Positions 25,928 through 37,738 are shown, numbered from the stretch's first letter. The stretch is 64,000 nucleotides of DNA from JASTVH01 sp042862465 (GCA_042862465.1 JASTVH010000006.1:248001-312000); one strand, 5' to 3'. The notes: generated by a model not told the origin, from the sequence alone. Translations and numbers: made by a program.

Positions 25928-26549
25928 TTCCCGGCCCGAAGGGCCCCTGCTGATTCAGTTTGCAAAATGGCCGGAGAAGGGGCGAGTCAAGACGCGGCTG
26001 GCAGCCTCCATCGGTGATGAAAAAGCGCTGGCGGCGCACATCCGGTTGACCGAGCACGTGCTGGATAATCTGCACGCCACGGGTTTTCCCCTGCAGTTAT
26101 GGTGGAACAAACCCCCGGGTGCTTCTGCGGCTGCACCAGGGTTGATACAGAAAATCCGCTCCCTGCATCTGGAAGAACAGGTGCAGGTGGGCAGCGATCT
26201 GGGCGAACGGATGTCTCATGCTTTGGTTGAAGGGCTGCGCGTTTGCCGGTCGGTGATCATTGTGGGGAGCGACTGTCCGGCTGTGGACGAGGATTACATC
26301 CTCCAGGCGATCCAGAGGCTGCAAGGGACGGAAGTTGTACTCGGTCCGGCGGATGATGGTGGCTATATTCTGCTCGGTGCACGGCGGGCGAAGGCGGGCA
26401 TGTTGAGTGGTGTACGTTGGGGATCGCATCACGCACTCGCGGATACGGAAAAGACTTTGAAGAGGATGAATCTGTCCGTTTCCCGCCTGGAAGCGCGCTG
26501 GGACGTGGATGATAACGAGGACTGGGAGCGCTATCTGGCCACCCTGTAG
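25920..26549 (+). CDS. TIGR04282-type (DUF2064) nucleotidyl/glycosyltransferase
   Basis: ATG 25920, overlapping the previous stop, gives 209 residues; a longer TTG-started frame lacks support. Motifs are IQFAKWPEKGRVKTRL at the N-terminus (the GxxKTR loop of DUF2064 enzymes), VIIVGSDCPAVDEDYI, and LGPADDGGYILLG. The fold is that of sugar-nucleotide transferases (MobA-like). It is the usual partner of TIGR04283 proteins. It ends 25 bases before the convergent TPR-methyltransferase gene. Confidence 0.88.
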   Translation: MVDSRPEGPLLIQFAKWPEKGRVKTRLAASIGDEKALAAHIRLTEHVLDNLHATGFPLQLWWNKPPGASAAAPGLIQKIRSLHLEEQVQVGSDLGERMSHALVEGLRVCRSVIIVGSDCPAVDEDYILQAIQRLQGTEVVLGPADDGGYILLGARRAKAGMLSGVRWGSHHALADTEKTLKRMNLSVSRLEARWDVDDNEDWERYLATL

Positions 26550-26573
26550 CCAGATCGCTCCCAGTTGGCTCAA

Positions 26574-28574
26574 TCAGCGTCGGCGCTGGAAATAGAGGCT
26601 CAGACCCTGGCCCAATAGGCTTCGTACGCCATTGCCAAGATGCTGCGCCCGCAATTGCCCAGATACCGGGCCGGAGTCGAGTTCGTGGCCATCCTCGTCA
26701 CGGGCCTTGACCAGCTTCCAGTCCACCTCACTGCTGAGGCGGCTTAGCATGACGGAGCGCTGCGTCTGGTCCTCCGGGAAGAACCAGCGGCTGCGGCAAC
26801 CTGCAGTAGCGTAGAAATCCTCACTCTTGAGCAATTCCTGCCACTGGTTATCGCTGCGATTGTTCAAAACCATTCGGCGCAAGCGGCGAATATTATCCAG
26901 CGTTGGAGCCAGTTGATGTCGCTCAATCAACATCTGCATGTGGCGATCCGCCGAGCTGGCGTCCGCATTCCCGGTGTTGATGTGGAGCAGGCCGCCCGGC
27001 ACCAGGGCCTGATTCACGAACTGGTCGATTGCTATGTCGTGTTGCCGGGTTGAAGGCAAGTGCCCGATTTCCACCATTTGGACCTGGTGGCCATCCCTGA
27101 TAAACCGTGAAGCCAGGGAATACGGCCAGAAGACCACGTTTTCCAGTCCCAGTTCATTGGCCCGTCGGGACGCATGGGCGATATTAGCCAGTTCCTCATC
27201 GACTGCGATCAGCTCAACGTCCGTGAAGTAATGGGCCATTTCAAGGGCGCGCTGGCCGGACTGGGCGCCAATAAACAGGATACGCAGCTTTTCCCCTTCC
27301 TGAGGTGCTTCGATGCCAAGGGATTGTTGGAGTTCGTCCTGCAGTCGCTGGGAGGTAAACAGCTGCAGATTGCTCCAGCACGGCCAGGCATGAGGAATGT
27401 CTTCTCGAGCCAGTGCCAATTCTTCCTCTTTTTCAACAAATGCCTGCTTGTGGGCCTCCTCTAGCGCGCGGTTGTAGTAACTGGCGGCCATCAACCGCTG
27501 CATGCCTTCGGGCCACTCAACAAGCTCGACTTGACCGAGGTCTGTCGCGAACGGCGCATGGAACAGGGCACCGTACATGGCCTGAATGATCAGAGCGCCG
27601 GCAAGATCTTCCGGCTGCCAGGGCTGCCGGACGCTGTCTTGAATACGATCCTGCAATTGACGGATGAACACGGCTTCCTCTTCGCTGCTAAGCAGGGCGA
27701 AGCCGGTACGATCAGCATAAACGCCGATGGCCAAGGCCAAAGGCTGCAGGGACTCACGCAGGCTGCCGGTTTCCCGGACTTCCAGGCTAATGGCTTGGCG
27801 CAACAGAGTGACCAGTTCTTCTACAGCGGCGTCTGTAATCAGCGTTCGCTCAAGGGCCAGAATAAGCAGCCAGTCCTCGGAGGCCGCTTCCAGGAAAATC
27901 TCGGCATTGGGATTATCGAGGTCGTATTGATGTCTCAAGAGCGTACCGACAAAACGGCTCAGGTTCTGATGAGGCAGGTTGTCATTCCGTAGCAGCCGGA
28001 TGGCGTCCTGAGCTAGCTCCTGATCAGCTCGATGGATTGCCAGGTGCTCCGTGCAGGCGAGCATGCCGCTGTAGACGCTGGGCCATTCCAGACCGTAGTC
28101 CAGGAGCTTGCGGTAGTGCAGGTAGGCTTGATCGTAATGTCCCTGTTGCCGCTTGGCGTGGGCCAGACCGCAGAACGCGGCAGCGGATTGCCGGTTCAGT
28201 TGCAGCGCTTCCTGGAAGGCAATGGCCGCGTCGACCGGCTGACCTGCCGCCAGCTCGCCATAACCGAGGTTGGTCAAATAGTTCGCGTTGTCGGGTTCCA
28301 GATCAATGCTGGCCTCGAACAGCGCCTTGGCCTTATCAATGTGGCCGCTATCCAGTTCAATACGGCCGCTGAGACTCAGCGCAGCTGCGTTACTGCGATC
28401 TTCCCGCAGGATTTCATCAAGAAGACAGCGTGTTTGCTTGCGAGCCTCTTCGCGTTCATTCGCTGAAACGGCTCGGTCATTCGAGCGCCGGTACAGCTGA
28501 TCTGCTTCAATAAGCTTGCGTGCCAGTTCCGGAGCGCCAATCGACTGCGTGTTGTTGTGCTGCTGTGCGTGCAT
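26574..28574 (-). CDS. TPR protein with methyltransferase-like domain
   Basis: Start ATG 28574 follows GAGGTGAAG; the longer frame to 28619 begins inside that leader. The 666-residue protein has TPR units near 35-170 (LDSGHIDKAKALFEASIDL, GQPVDAAIAFQEALQL, GHYDQAYLHYRKLLDYG), a long helical middle, and at about 425-560 a Rossmann methyltransferase-like segment (KLRILFIGAQSGQRALEMA, ELIAVDEELANIAHA, PGGLLHINTG). TPR-methyltransferase chimeras occur at the edges of flagellin glycosylation loci, as here beside pseBC on the opposite strand. The residues for SAM binding are only partly conventional (GAQSGQ for GxGxG), so activity is uncertain. Confidence 0.7.
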   Translation of the reverse strand: MHAQQHNNTQSIGAPELARKLIEADQLYRRSNDRAVSANEREEARKQTRCLLDEILREDRSNAAALSLSGRIELDSGHIDKAKALFEASIDLEPDNANYLTNLGYGELAAGQPVDAAIAFQEALQLNRQSAAAFCGLAHAKRQQGHYDQAYLHYRKLLDYGLEWPSVYSGMLACTEHLAIHRADQELAQDAIRLLRNDNLPHQNLSRFVGTLLRHQYDLDNPNAEIFLEAASEDWLLILALERTLITDAAVEELVTLLRQAISLEVRETGSLRESLQPLALAIGVYADRTGFALLSSEEEAVFIRQLQDRIQDSVRQPWQPEDLAGALIIQAMYGALFHAPFATDLGQVELVEWPEGMQRLMAASYYNRALEEAHKQAFVEKEEELALAREDIPHAWPCWSNLQLFTSQRLQDELQQSLGIEAPQEGEKLRILFIGAQSGQRALEMAHYFTDVELIAVDEELANIAHASRRANELGLENVVFWPYSLASRFIRDGHQVQMVEIGHLPSTRQHDIAIDQFVNQALVPGGLLHINTGNADASSADRHMQMLIERHQLAPTLDNIRRLRRMVLNNRSDNQWQELLKSEDFYATAGCRSRWFFPEDQTQRSVMLSRLSSEVDWKLVKARDEDGHELDSGPVSGQLRAQHLGNGVRSLLGQGLSLYFQRRR

Positions 28575-28814
28575 GATCTTCACCTCATTGAGTCCTTGCT
28601 TTGCCGGTTTGAGCGGCAAGAACGTGCAGGTTTTTCGAATCTTGGGAGAGGTAATGCGAAGGGTGTGCCAAATCGAACTGGGTTATTGGCCGCTATCGTG
28701 TAGACTTCTGATAAGTACGACTAAAATGAAACCTTGAATAAGGGACATACAAATAGGATTGCCTACTGCGGTGCACTCCGTTTACCGCAGTAAAGATAAC
28801 GACAAGGTAAGTAG

Positions 28815-30959
<2,145 letters not shown>

Positions 30960-30967
<8 letters not shown>

Positions 30968-31841
30968 CATGACACAAGTCCCGCAACCGCCAAAATCCTT
31001 GTTTGTAGCGGAAGTTTCCAGTAACCATCACCAAGACCTGCAGCGTTGCCTTGAGTTTGTTGATGAGGCGGCCCACATGGGCTGTGATGCAGTGAAGTTC
31101 CAGCTTTTCAAGATTGATCAGCTTTTCGCACCAGAAATTCTGGCTAAAAGCAAAGAGCATCGACGGCGTAAGGACTGGGAGCTTCCGCTGGCCTTCTTGC
31201 CTGAGATCGCGCAACGCTGCCGCCAGCGAGGTGTACTGTTTTCCTGCACCCCCTTCTACCTGGAGGCGGTCGAAGAACTGGAGCCCTATGTCGATTTTTA
31301 CAAGATCGCATCCTATGAACTGCTTTGGGACGATTTGCTCCGGGCTTGTGCTGCCAAGGGAAAACCGTTGGTCCTTTCAATCGGGATGGCACAGTGGGAA
31401 GAAATCGATCACGCCGTCAAGGTCATTCGGGAGGCCGGCTGTTCGGACTTGACGTTGCTGCATTGTGTCTCCGCCTATCCCACGCCCCCGGCGCAATGCA
31501 ACCTGGCGGTGATTGGGCGTTTGCGCGAGCGCTATGGTTGCAGGGTTGGGTGGTCGGATCACACTGTGTCACCCGCAGTGCTGCATAGGGCGGTACATCG
31601 GTGGGGGGCCGAGATGATTGAATTCCATCTCGACCTTGAGGGCCGTGGCGACGAATACAGTGCCGGGCATTGTTGGCTGCCGGATCCGATGGCTGCTGTT
31701 ATTGATCAAGTCAAGACGGGCCTGATTGCAGATGGCAACCCTGAGAAAACGGTCGCTTCTGACGAAGCGCCGGACAGGGACTGGCGGGCCGATCCGGAAG
31801 ATGGGTTAAGGCCCTTGAAAAGCTTGAGGCGCGACTTCTAG
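30960..31841 (+). CDS. Short NeuB/PseI-like nonulosonate synthase lacking SAF domain
   Basis: The protein has the NeuB TIM barrel, which condenses a six-carbon amino sugar with phosphoenolpyruvate: FVAEVSSNHHQDL at the start, DAVKFQLFKIDQLF, FYKIASYELLWDDLL, STP-like SAYPTPP, GWSDHT. It is 293 residues, whereas NeuB/PseI enzymes are about 340-350. The missing part is the C-terminal antifreeze-like (SAF) domain that normally caps the neighbouring active site in the dimer. The frame ends cleanly, so this is a natural short form or a domain loss. It overlaps pseC by eight bases. Confidence 0.85.
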
Positions 31842-31857
31842 CAACGGTAATGGTATT

Positions 31858-31866
31858 GGGGGGGGG
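31858..31866 (+). repeat. G9 homopolymer at a start codon
   Basis: A run of nine G lies one base before ATG 31868 and inside a longer in-frame reading from ATG 31850. Slippage would either change the spacing and strength of the ribosome site or, if 31850 is used, switch the frame. It is a phase-variation candidate. Confidence 0.5.
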
Positions 31867-31867
31867 C

Positions 31868-33040
31868 ATGCAGTCTTATCTCGTGCTTTCGGGCGGCTAT
31901 GACACTAAAAATGTAGGTGACTACGCGATGCTGCGTTTTTTCACAGAGAAAGCGCATGAAGCATCCTATCGCGTCACACTACTGAGTCGCCATCTGCATA
32001 CCTTTTTGCAGCGTTACTACGGCGTTGACGAAATCGTCAAGAATTTCGAGTACGACTCGAAAGCGGAAAGCAAAGGGAATTTCTTCAAAGGACTGAACTT
32101 CGGCGAACCGACTGACCAGCTCCATCGCATCACCCGCTTGCTCTCAGAATCTTCCGGATTGGTTATTGGAGGGGGGCGCCTGTTGGTCGATTTTACTTTG
32201 GGTACCATGCGTGGGCCGTTGGCTTACTGGGGCACTCTGGTGACTTTATGCAAGTTCCTGGGGGTTCCGGTCCACATCTATGCCATGACATTCATTCCAC
32301 TTAAAACCGAAACCGGCGAACAGTGGGTACGCTACATCGTGGATAACTGCGAAACCGTGACGGTGCGGGATCAGGGTTCGAAGGACTACTTGCTGCAGAT
32401 TGGGTGCCGGCATACCGGTATTCGAGTGGCTCCCGACCCGGCGTTTGCCATGCCGTGGACCCAGTCGCCCATGAACAATGGTCGAATCGCAGTGTCGGCC
32501 CGCCATATTTCGCCTGCGTACGCGGGTATGGATGCGGAGCGATACATCGATCAAATGGTCTGGTTGTGCCGTGAGATTTCTGAGCGCGGCTATCGGCCCG
32601 TAGGTATCGCCCATTGCTATTACGGAACGGATGACCCATTGGCCGATGACCGAACCACCTTGAAAAAGATCGCAGAACGCTCCCCCCTTGAGGTGGTGGA
32701 GGGCGAAATGCTTGATCTTGAGGCGTACCGGCGTTTTTACAATTCGGTGGATGCGCTGATCGGTATCCGGCGACATGCCATGCTGTTTGCTGCGGTGGCC
32801 GGGGTTCCGGTTCTCGGTATTTGTGAGAACGAAAACGGTATTCGCGGTTGCCAGGATATCGGCGCGATGGACCCTTTGAGGTTGGATTTTTCACCACAGC
32901 AGGCAAGGGATAAGCTGGATGAACTGCTTAGTCACAAGGATGATATTGCGGCTCGTCAACGGTTGCATATTGAGCAACGGCGGGCAGAGCTGGAGAAGGT
33001 CTACGTAACAGCACCCTATTTTCAGCCTAGGCCGGCTTAG
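31868..33040 (+). CDS. Polysaccharide pyruvyltransferase-family protein
   Basis: I choose ATG 31868 after the G-run over ATG 31850, giving 390 residues. It resembles CsaB/PS_pyruv_trans proteins: SGGYDTKNVGDYAML at the N-terminus, VIGGGRLLVDFT, the central RDQGSKDYL, DPAFAMPW, and IGIRRHAMLFAAVAGVPVLG near the C-terminus. The family transfers pyruvate (from PEP) or sugars onto glycans. In this locus it may add a pyruvyl ketal to the flagellin glycan. Its 3' end overlaps the convergent methyltransferase by 14 bases. Confidence 0.8.
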   Translation: MQSYLVLSGGYDTKNVGDYAMLRFFTEKAHEASYRVTLLSRHLHTFLQRYYGVDEIVKNFEYDSKAESKGNFFKGLNFGEPTDQLHRITRLLSESSGLVIGGGRLLVDFTLGTMRGPLAYWGTLVTLCKFLGVPVHIYAMTFIPLKTETGEQWVRYIVDNCETVTVRDQGSKDYLLQIGCRHTGIRVAPDPAFAMPWTQSPMNNGRIAVSARHISPAYAGMDAERYIDQMVWLCREISERGYRPVGIAHCYYGTDDPLADDRTTLKKIAERSPLEVVEGEMLDLEAYRRFYNSVDALIGIRRHAMLFAAVAGVPVLGICENENGIRGCQDIGAMDPLRLDFSPQQARDKLDELLSHKDDIAARQRLHIEQRRAELEKVYVTAPYFQPRPA

Positions 33041-34235
33041 TGTCGAGGTGGTCGTAGAGGGTAATGATCTGTTGGGGCGCTATGCCCTGGTTCAACAAGG
33101 AATGCTGAATTTCTCCCTCACTGGCGCGCGAAGAGATGATGATCGGCAGTTCACGCAACGTCTCGGCCAGGTCTTGTGGCGCTCTGACGGCTACCCCAGC
33201 CAAAGGTTGGCCGGTTTTCTGCGGGTCCGAATCGATAATGCCCGCAATCTCCACTTCCTGAAGCAATGCCGTCTTGGATAACAGGTGTGAGGTATGGACG
33301 CCCGCGCCCCAGATCAACGCGCGTTCGCGTCCGGCCAGGTCGTGCAAGATGCGCTGCTCGATCGCTCGCCAGGCTTTTTCCTCGGTTTTCTCGTATTCAG
33401 ACAGTAATCGATCGGCCCACGCCGGTTCACACTGCAGAGGAAAGGGGACTTTAGATTTTTGCACCATCACACGCTGAACTGGGTATTGGTCGGAGGAAAA
33501 GTCGTTTTCGATGTCTTCAACCGGTGCCATCCCGGCTCGCGCCAGGGTGTTGTTGAGGGAGGCATTGGAGAAGTAGTTGATATGCTCAATGGTAAAATAG
33601 CCTTCCAAATGGTTTTCGAACGGAATCAGAAGGGGGACTTCAACAAACAGGAATCCCTTCGGCTTCAATAGTTGGTCGCATTTGCGCAAAATCGCAACCG
33701 GATCGTACAAGTGTTCGAGTACGTGGGTCAGGATGATCAGGTCGTATTGCTCCCCCGGACTTGGAGTGTAACTCTCGAAGTCCGTAACCTCCGTGTCGAT
33801 GTTCCATAGGCTGTTGGCTACGGAGGACGCCAAGGGGGAGGGATCACAGCCTTTGACTGTCCAGCCGCGCTGCTGGAAGCGGTGGAGGGTGTAACCGTCA
33901 GAACAGCCGACCTGGAAGGCGCGCCCCGGTGGCATTACCTGGCGTTCCACGAAGGCCAGGTGGGTGTCCAGCCCCTTCACTTTTCGCACTGTAGGTTGGC
34001 CGGCCCGGCTGGGATTGGTGTAGTTGGAATAGGCGCGGTAGTAGGCCAACATTGCCTCGCTGCTGACGGCGGGGTCTTGTTGGACCATGCCGCATTTGGA
34101 GCAGACGCGGTAGCCTACATGCAGGGTTTCAAGTCCCAGAACTTCCAGATCATGGACCAAATAGTGGCGTCCTTTCAAGTTTCCGCACACTACGCAGGGC
34201 CTTCGGATGGTGTTCTGGGCCTGGCTTGCAGACAT
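33027..34235 (-). CDS. Zinc-binding class I C-methyltransferase
   Basis: The 402-residue protein follows the three-part layout of sugar C-methyltransferases (TylC3/NovU-like): an N-terminal zinc motif (CVVCG near 15 and CSKCGMVQQDP near 45), a SAM-binding domain (GRAFQVGCSDGYTLHRF near 105, LTHVLEHLYDP near 165) and a C-terminal Rossmann-like domain (RALIWGAGVHTSHLL near 315). Such enzymes add a methyl to a keto-deoxysugar carbon. It is the last gene of a six-gene minus-strand operon, its start overlapping the ATP-grasp stop. Confidence 0.88.
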   Translation of the reverse strand: MSASQAQNTIRRPCVVCGNLKGRHYLVHDLEVLGLETLHVGYRVCSKCGMVQQDPAVSSEAMLAYYRAYSNYTNPSRAGQPTVRKVKGLDTHLAFVERQVMPPGRAFQVGCSDGYTLHRFQQRGWTVKGCDPSPLASSVANSLWNIDTEVTDFESYTPSPGEQYDLIILTHVLEHLYDPVAILRKCDQLLKPKGFLFVEVPLLIPFENHLEGYFTIEHINYFSNASLNNTLARAGMAPVEDIENDFSSDQYPVQRVMVQKSKVPFPLQCEPAWADRLLSEYEKTEEKAWRAIEQRILHDLAGRERALIWGAGVHTSHLLSKTALLQEVEIAGIIDSDPQKTGQPLAGVAVRAPQDLAETLRELPIIISSRASEGEIQHSLLNQGIAPQQIITLYDHLDTKPA

Positions 34236-35461
34236 TATTCAATCCCTTCCACATCGAACTGTGTCGCTGCTACAGCAGTTTCTGCGCGTTCATGGGCAAT
34301 AGCTGCGGTTTCTCCGGTGGTAATGACAAAGCCGGAGCGTTCCGTATGGTTCTTGGGGACCACAATGTGATCACCGGGCTGTACGTAGAATTTCTGCTTA
34401 TAAAGCCAGGGTGCTTCTGCGACCTCCCGGGCCTGATGGATGGCTTTCAGGCGTCCGGGAGGCGGGAAAAAGAAGCGTACCGACACGCCTTGTTGCCATT
34501 TGGGTTGCAAGCGAGCCGGATCGACCCTGTGACCCAGCGCGAGGTCGATCGCCACGCCCACCAGATCAATGCCGTAGCCCAGAGGTATCTGATCGGTGCT
34601 GAACCAGCCTCCAGACAAACGGGTTGCGATCTCAATGACTTTTGGCCCTTCGGCGGTCAGTACCATGTCGCCCTTGACGATCCCGGTCTCTACACCAAGT
34701 GCTTTACCGGCTTCGATGGCCGTGTTTTCGACCGCGGTCTTGTCGTCGCCAATGACGACAGAGGGAAATCCGCCGCCGTTTTCGATAATAAAGGGGTAAG
34801 TGTAATCCAGTTTGTCGTAATTGCGGTCTGTGAAACCGACCGGGTAACCCTGCCCATCCATCAGCACCGCTTCGGTGCTGATTTGCGGGCCGTCCAGGTA
34901 TTCTTCCAGCATGACCCGCCCTCCGGGCGACTGGGAAATACTGTGTTGGTAGAGGGTGGCAAGATCGCTGTTTGCGTCGATCTGTACAACGCCGCGGGCG
35001 CCACGGCTATCAAGAGGTTTAAGCACGTACTTGCCGGGGCGGCTGGATAGCACCTCGCGCAGGGCCGCCTCCGAATTGATCGCCTGATACCAGGGAAGAG
35101 GGATGCCGGCTTGCTGCAGCCGTTGTTTCATATCGAGCTTGTTACTGGAAAGGCGAGCTGTCTCCGGAGATAGCCCCGGCAGGCCTAAATGGTGTGCGAC
35201 GTACGCAACCGTGAAAGGCACATCCGATCCGATGCAGAGAATACCGTCAATTCGCTGGTAACGCTTCGCGAATTCACGAGCCGCCGATAGCGTGCCTTCG
35301 GCATCGTAGGTGTCCATAATCACCGAGTGATCCGCAGAAGCGAGCGCCGGCGCCGAGGCCGAACCGTCACTGACCACCACCGTAAGGCCCATGGCCTTGG
35401 CGCGTTGGATGCCTGGTATGGTTTCTACGCCGCCGCCCACTACCCACAACGTTTGTGTCAT
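34235..35461 (-). CDS. ATP-grasp ligase-like protein
   Basis: The 408-residue protein has the ATP-grasp fold seen in CarB- and PurK/DdlN-like ligases: a Rossmann N-terminus (LWVVGGGVETIPGIQRA), VLKPLDSRGARGVVQID (ATP lysine and glycine loop) near 145, LEEYLDGPQISTEAVL, and the metal-binding VIEIATRLSGG near 280. Such enzymes form carboxylate-amine or thiol bonds via acyl phosphate. Sitting between an SDR and a C-methyltransferase, it may attach an amino acid or other acid to a sugar; the substrate is unknown. It overlaps the SDR upstream by four bases. Confidence 0.85.
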   Translation of the reverse strand: MTQTLWVVGGGVETIPGIQRAKAMGLTVVVSDGSASAPALASADHSVIMDTYDAEGTLSAAREFAKRYQRIDGILCIGSDVPFTVAYVAHHLGLPGLSPETARLSSNKLDMKQRLQQAGIPLPWYQAINSEAALREVLSSRPGKYVLKPLDSRGARGVVQIDANSDLATLYQHSISQSPGGRVMLEEYLDGPQISTEAVLMDGQGYPVGFTDRNYDKLDYTYPFIIENGGGFPSVVIGDDKTAVENTAIEAGKALGVETGIVKGDMVLTAEGPKVIEIATRLSGGWFSTDQIPLGYGIDLVGVAIDLALGHRVDPARLQPKWQQGVSVRFFFPPPGRLKAIHQAREVAEAPWLYKQKFYVQPGDHIVVPKNHTERSGFVITTGETAAIAHERAETAVAATQFDVEGIE

Positions 35462-36207
35462 GTGAAATACATACCCCCATTAACGTTGAGGGTTTGTCCG
35501 GTCATATAGCCGGCACCGTCGCTGGCGAGAAATAACGCCGCAGCAGCGATTTCCTCTATTGTCGCGAGCCGCCCGGCTGGTATGTTGGCTACCTTTTGCT
35601 TGCCGGCGTCACTGTCCAGTTCGTTTTGCGACATCTCTGTCTGGGCCAGGCCGATGGCGATCGCGTTACTGGTCACACCCGAACCCGAAAACAGCTTGGC
35701 CAGTGAACGGGTGAGGCTGATCTGCCCCGCCTTGGCCGCCGCATAGTGAACCTGATTGAACCCGCCCCATTGACCGCCGATGGAAGAAATATTGATGACA
35801 CGCCCCCAGCCGGCGTTGATCATCTCTGGCAGTACTTCTTGGGCAAAACTGAAATTGGAACGCAGGTTGATGGCAAGCATCCGGTCCCAATCATCATCAG
35901 TGATCTCGAAAAACGGCTTTTCCTGGGCGATTGCGGCGTTGTTAACCAGGATGGCGACGGACTTTCCAAAGTGGTCTTTTGCCGCCGCAATGGCCCGTCT
36001 CTGGGAGGCCCTGTCTTCGATGTCGACTTGCACGGGCAGGGCAGCGGGTAGCGATGCGGACAGATACTCGGCCTTCTCACGGTTATGTTGGTAACCGATG
36101 CACACCGGATAGCCCTGTTCGCCAAATGCCTTGGCAATCCCGGCACCGATGCCTCTTGAAGCCCCGGTCACGAAAACCAGGGGCCGGTCTGTGTTTAATG
36201 GGTCCAT
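35458..36207 (-). CDS. SDR-family reductase 1
   Basis: The 249-residue protein is a classical short-chain dehydrogenase/reductase resembling FabG: cofactor loop TGASRGIGAGIAKAF, NNAAIAQEKPF, catalytic Ser in NISSIGGQWGG and YAAAK near 152, and C-terminal SDGAGYMTGQTLNVNGG. It differs clearly from the other two SDRs of the operon. Its stop overlaps the ATP-grasp start and its start overlaps the next SDR's stop by 13 bases. In context it more likely reduces a sugar or ketose intermediate than an acyl-ACP. Confidence 0.88.
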   Translation of the reverse strand: MDPLNTDRPLVFVTGASRGIGAGIAKAFGEQGYPVCIGYQHNREKAEYLSASLPAALPVQVDIEDRASQRRAIAAAKDHFGKSVAILVNNAAIAQEKPFFEITDDDWDRMLAINLRSNFSFAQEVLPEMINAGWGRVINISSIGGQWGGFNQVHYAAAKAGQISLTRSLAKLFSGSGVTSNAIAIGLAQTEMSQNELDSDAGKQKVANIPAGRLATIEEIAAAALFLASDGAGYMTGQTLNVNGGMYFT

Positions 36208-36926
36208 GCACCACCATTTACTGAAATTGTCTGTGCCGTCAGATAGCTGGATTCCTCGCTGGCAAGGAAGACAGCCGCCCCGACCATTTCCTCATGGCGC
36301 GCAAAACGCTTGATAAGCATCAGGCGCAGGGCTGTTTCGCGCACTTCCGGTGCCATGGTTTGCTCCGTGAATTCACCGGCAACCACTCCGGGCGACAGGG
36401 TGTTGACGCAAATACCACGTTCGCCAAGAAAGCGTGCGACGTTGTGGGTCAGGGACATCACCGCTTTCTTGGCACAAGCATAGGAAGGTGTTCGAGGTCC
36501 CCCATACTCCCCGGAGAGAGAGCCGATATTAATGATGCGACCTTCATCACGAATGTACGGCAGCACCTCCTGACAGCAACGAAAAACACCCGTCAGGTTG
36601 ACGTCCATGACCTCGTCCCATTCCTCATCGGTTTGCTTATCAAAATCGGCAGTGCGGTTGACGCCGGCATTGTTCACCAGGATATCGATACCGCCAAGCT
36701 TCTGTGCTACCTGTTTGAACGCTGTGGCAATGCTGTCACGACTTCGCACATCCAGGTGGACCGTCATGGCGGCATCGATGGATTCGCCCACCTGTTCGGC
36801 TTTCTCCCGCTGCGTGTTGTAGCAGACCACAACCTGAGCCCCTTCCAAAGCGTAGCCTCTGGCAATCGCTTCGCCGATGCCCTGGCTTGAACCGGTCACT
36901 ACGGCCACTTTTCCTTCAAGTCTCAT
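36195..36926 (-). CDS. SDR-family reductase 2
   Basis: The 243-residue classical SDR has TGSSQGIGEAIARGYA, NNAGVNRTADFDKQTDEEW, NIGSLSGEYGGPRTPSYACAK (Ser, Tyr, Lys catalytic set) and SYLTAQTISVNGG. It is closely similar to SDR 3 next to it (shared NRTADFDKQT and GGPRTPSYACAK stretches), so the two arose by tandem duplication. Retention of both in an operon suggests that they catalyse successive or opposite oxidation-reduction steps. Spacing to SDR 3 is nine bases. Confidence 0.88.
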   Translation of the reverse strand: MRLEGKVAVVTGSSQGIGEAIARGYALEGAQVVVCYNTQREKAEQVGESIDAAMTVHLDVRSRDSIATAFKQVAQKLGGIDILVNNAGVNRTADFDKQTDEEWDEVMDVNLTGVFRCCQEVLPYIRDEGRIINIGSLSGEYGGPRTPSYACAKKAVMSLTHNVARFLGERGICVNTLSPGVVAGEFTEQTMAPEVRETALRLMLIKRFARHEEMVGAAVFLASEESSYLTAQTISVNGGAWTH

Positions 36927-36935
36927 TTGCTCCCC

Positions 36936-37685
36936 CTAAAATCCGCTAACCCACAAACCACCATTAACGCCAATGGTCTGGCCAGAAATGTACCCAGCAC
37001 CTTGCGAAGCAATAAAAGCGACCGTTTCAGCCACCTCGTCCATGGTGCCGTACCGCTTCAGCGGGACATCCTGCAGCAGTTTTTGCTGCAGTTCCGGAGA
37101 CATGGTCTGGGTCAGCATTTCCGAACTGATCATGCCCGGTGAGACACAATTGACGGTGATGTTGCGTTCGCCCGCGAAGCGGGCCATGTTATGGGTCAGT
37201 GCCATAACGCCAGCCTTGGCGCAGGCATAGGAAGGGGTGCGCGGCCCACCGTACTGGCCGGATACCGACCCGATGTTGATGATACGCCCGCCCTCAGGAA
37301 TGTGCGGCAGGCACTCCTGGGAACAGATGAAAGTTCCTTTGAGGTTTGTTTCCAGCACATCATGCCAGTCTTCTTCGGTTTGTTTGTCGAAATCGGCAGT
37401 ACGGTTGATGCCCGCATTATTCACCAGAATGTCGATTCGGCTGTATTCCTCGACAATTCTTTCGACAGCATTTCTCACACTGGCCCGTTTGCGAATATCG
37501 ATGGGCACCACCAGCGTGGAACCGATCTTTTCGGCCACCCGGCGGGCGTTCTCCTTCTCCTCGTTGTCTCCCTCGAGGAAAGTCACGACGATGCGGGCTC
37601 CCTCTCGTGCCATGACTTCGGCAATCTTGGCGCCGAAGCCGCGGCTAGAACCGGTAATCAAGCAAACTTTGTCGTCCAATAGCAT
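36936..37685 (-). CDS. SDR-family reductase 3 (paralogue of SDR 2)
   Basis: The 249-residue classical SDR has TGSSRGFGAKIAEVMARE, NNAGINRTADFDKQTEEDW, NIGSVSGQYGGPRTPSYACAK and a C-terminal GAGYISGQTIGVNGG. Gly-Phe-Gly replaces the common Gly-Ile-Gly in the cofactor loop. The catalytic Ser-Tyr-Lys are all present. It is the second gene of the operon, 53 bases after the transaldolase-like gene. Confidence 0.88.
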   Translation of the reverse strand: MLLDDKVCLITGSSRGFGAKIAEVMAREGARIVVTFLEGDNEEKENARRVAEKIGSTLVVPIDIRKRASVRNAVERIVEEYSRIDILVNNAGINRTADFDKQTEEDWHDVLETNLKGTFICSQECLPHIPEGGRIINIGSVSGQYGGPRTPSYACAKAGVMALTHNMARFAGERNITVNCVSPGMISSEMLTQTMSPELQQKLLQDVPLKRYGTMDEVAETVAFIASQGAGYISGQTIGVNGGLWVSGF

Positions 37686-37738
37686 GTCAATCTCCTGTCT
37701 ACCTGTGAGCTTGCTACTGCTTCAGGCATGGGTTCGGA

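Noticed and set aside
34226..35050. 274-codon plus-strand frame opposite the ATP-grasp gene
   Set aside because: Its translation has no motifs and the ATP-grasp motifs are clear on the other strand.
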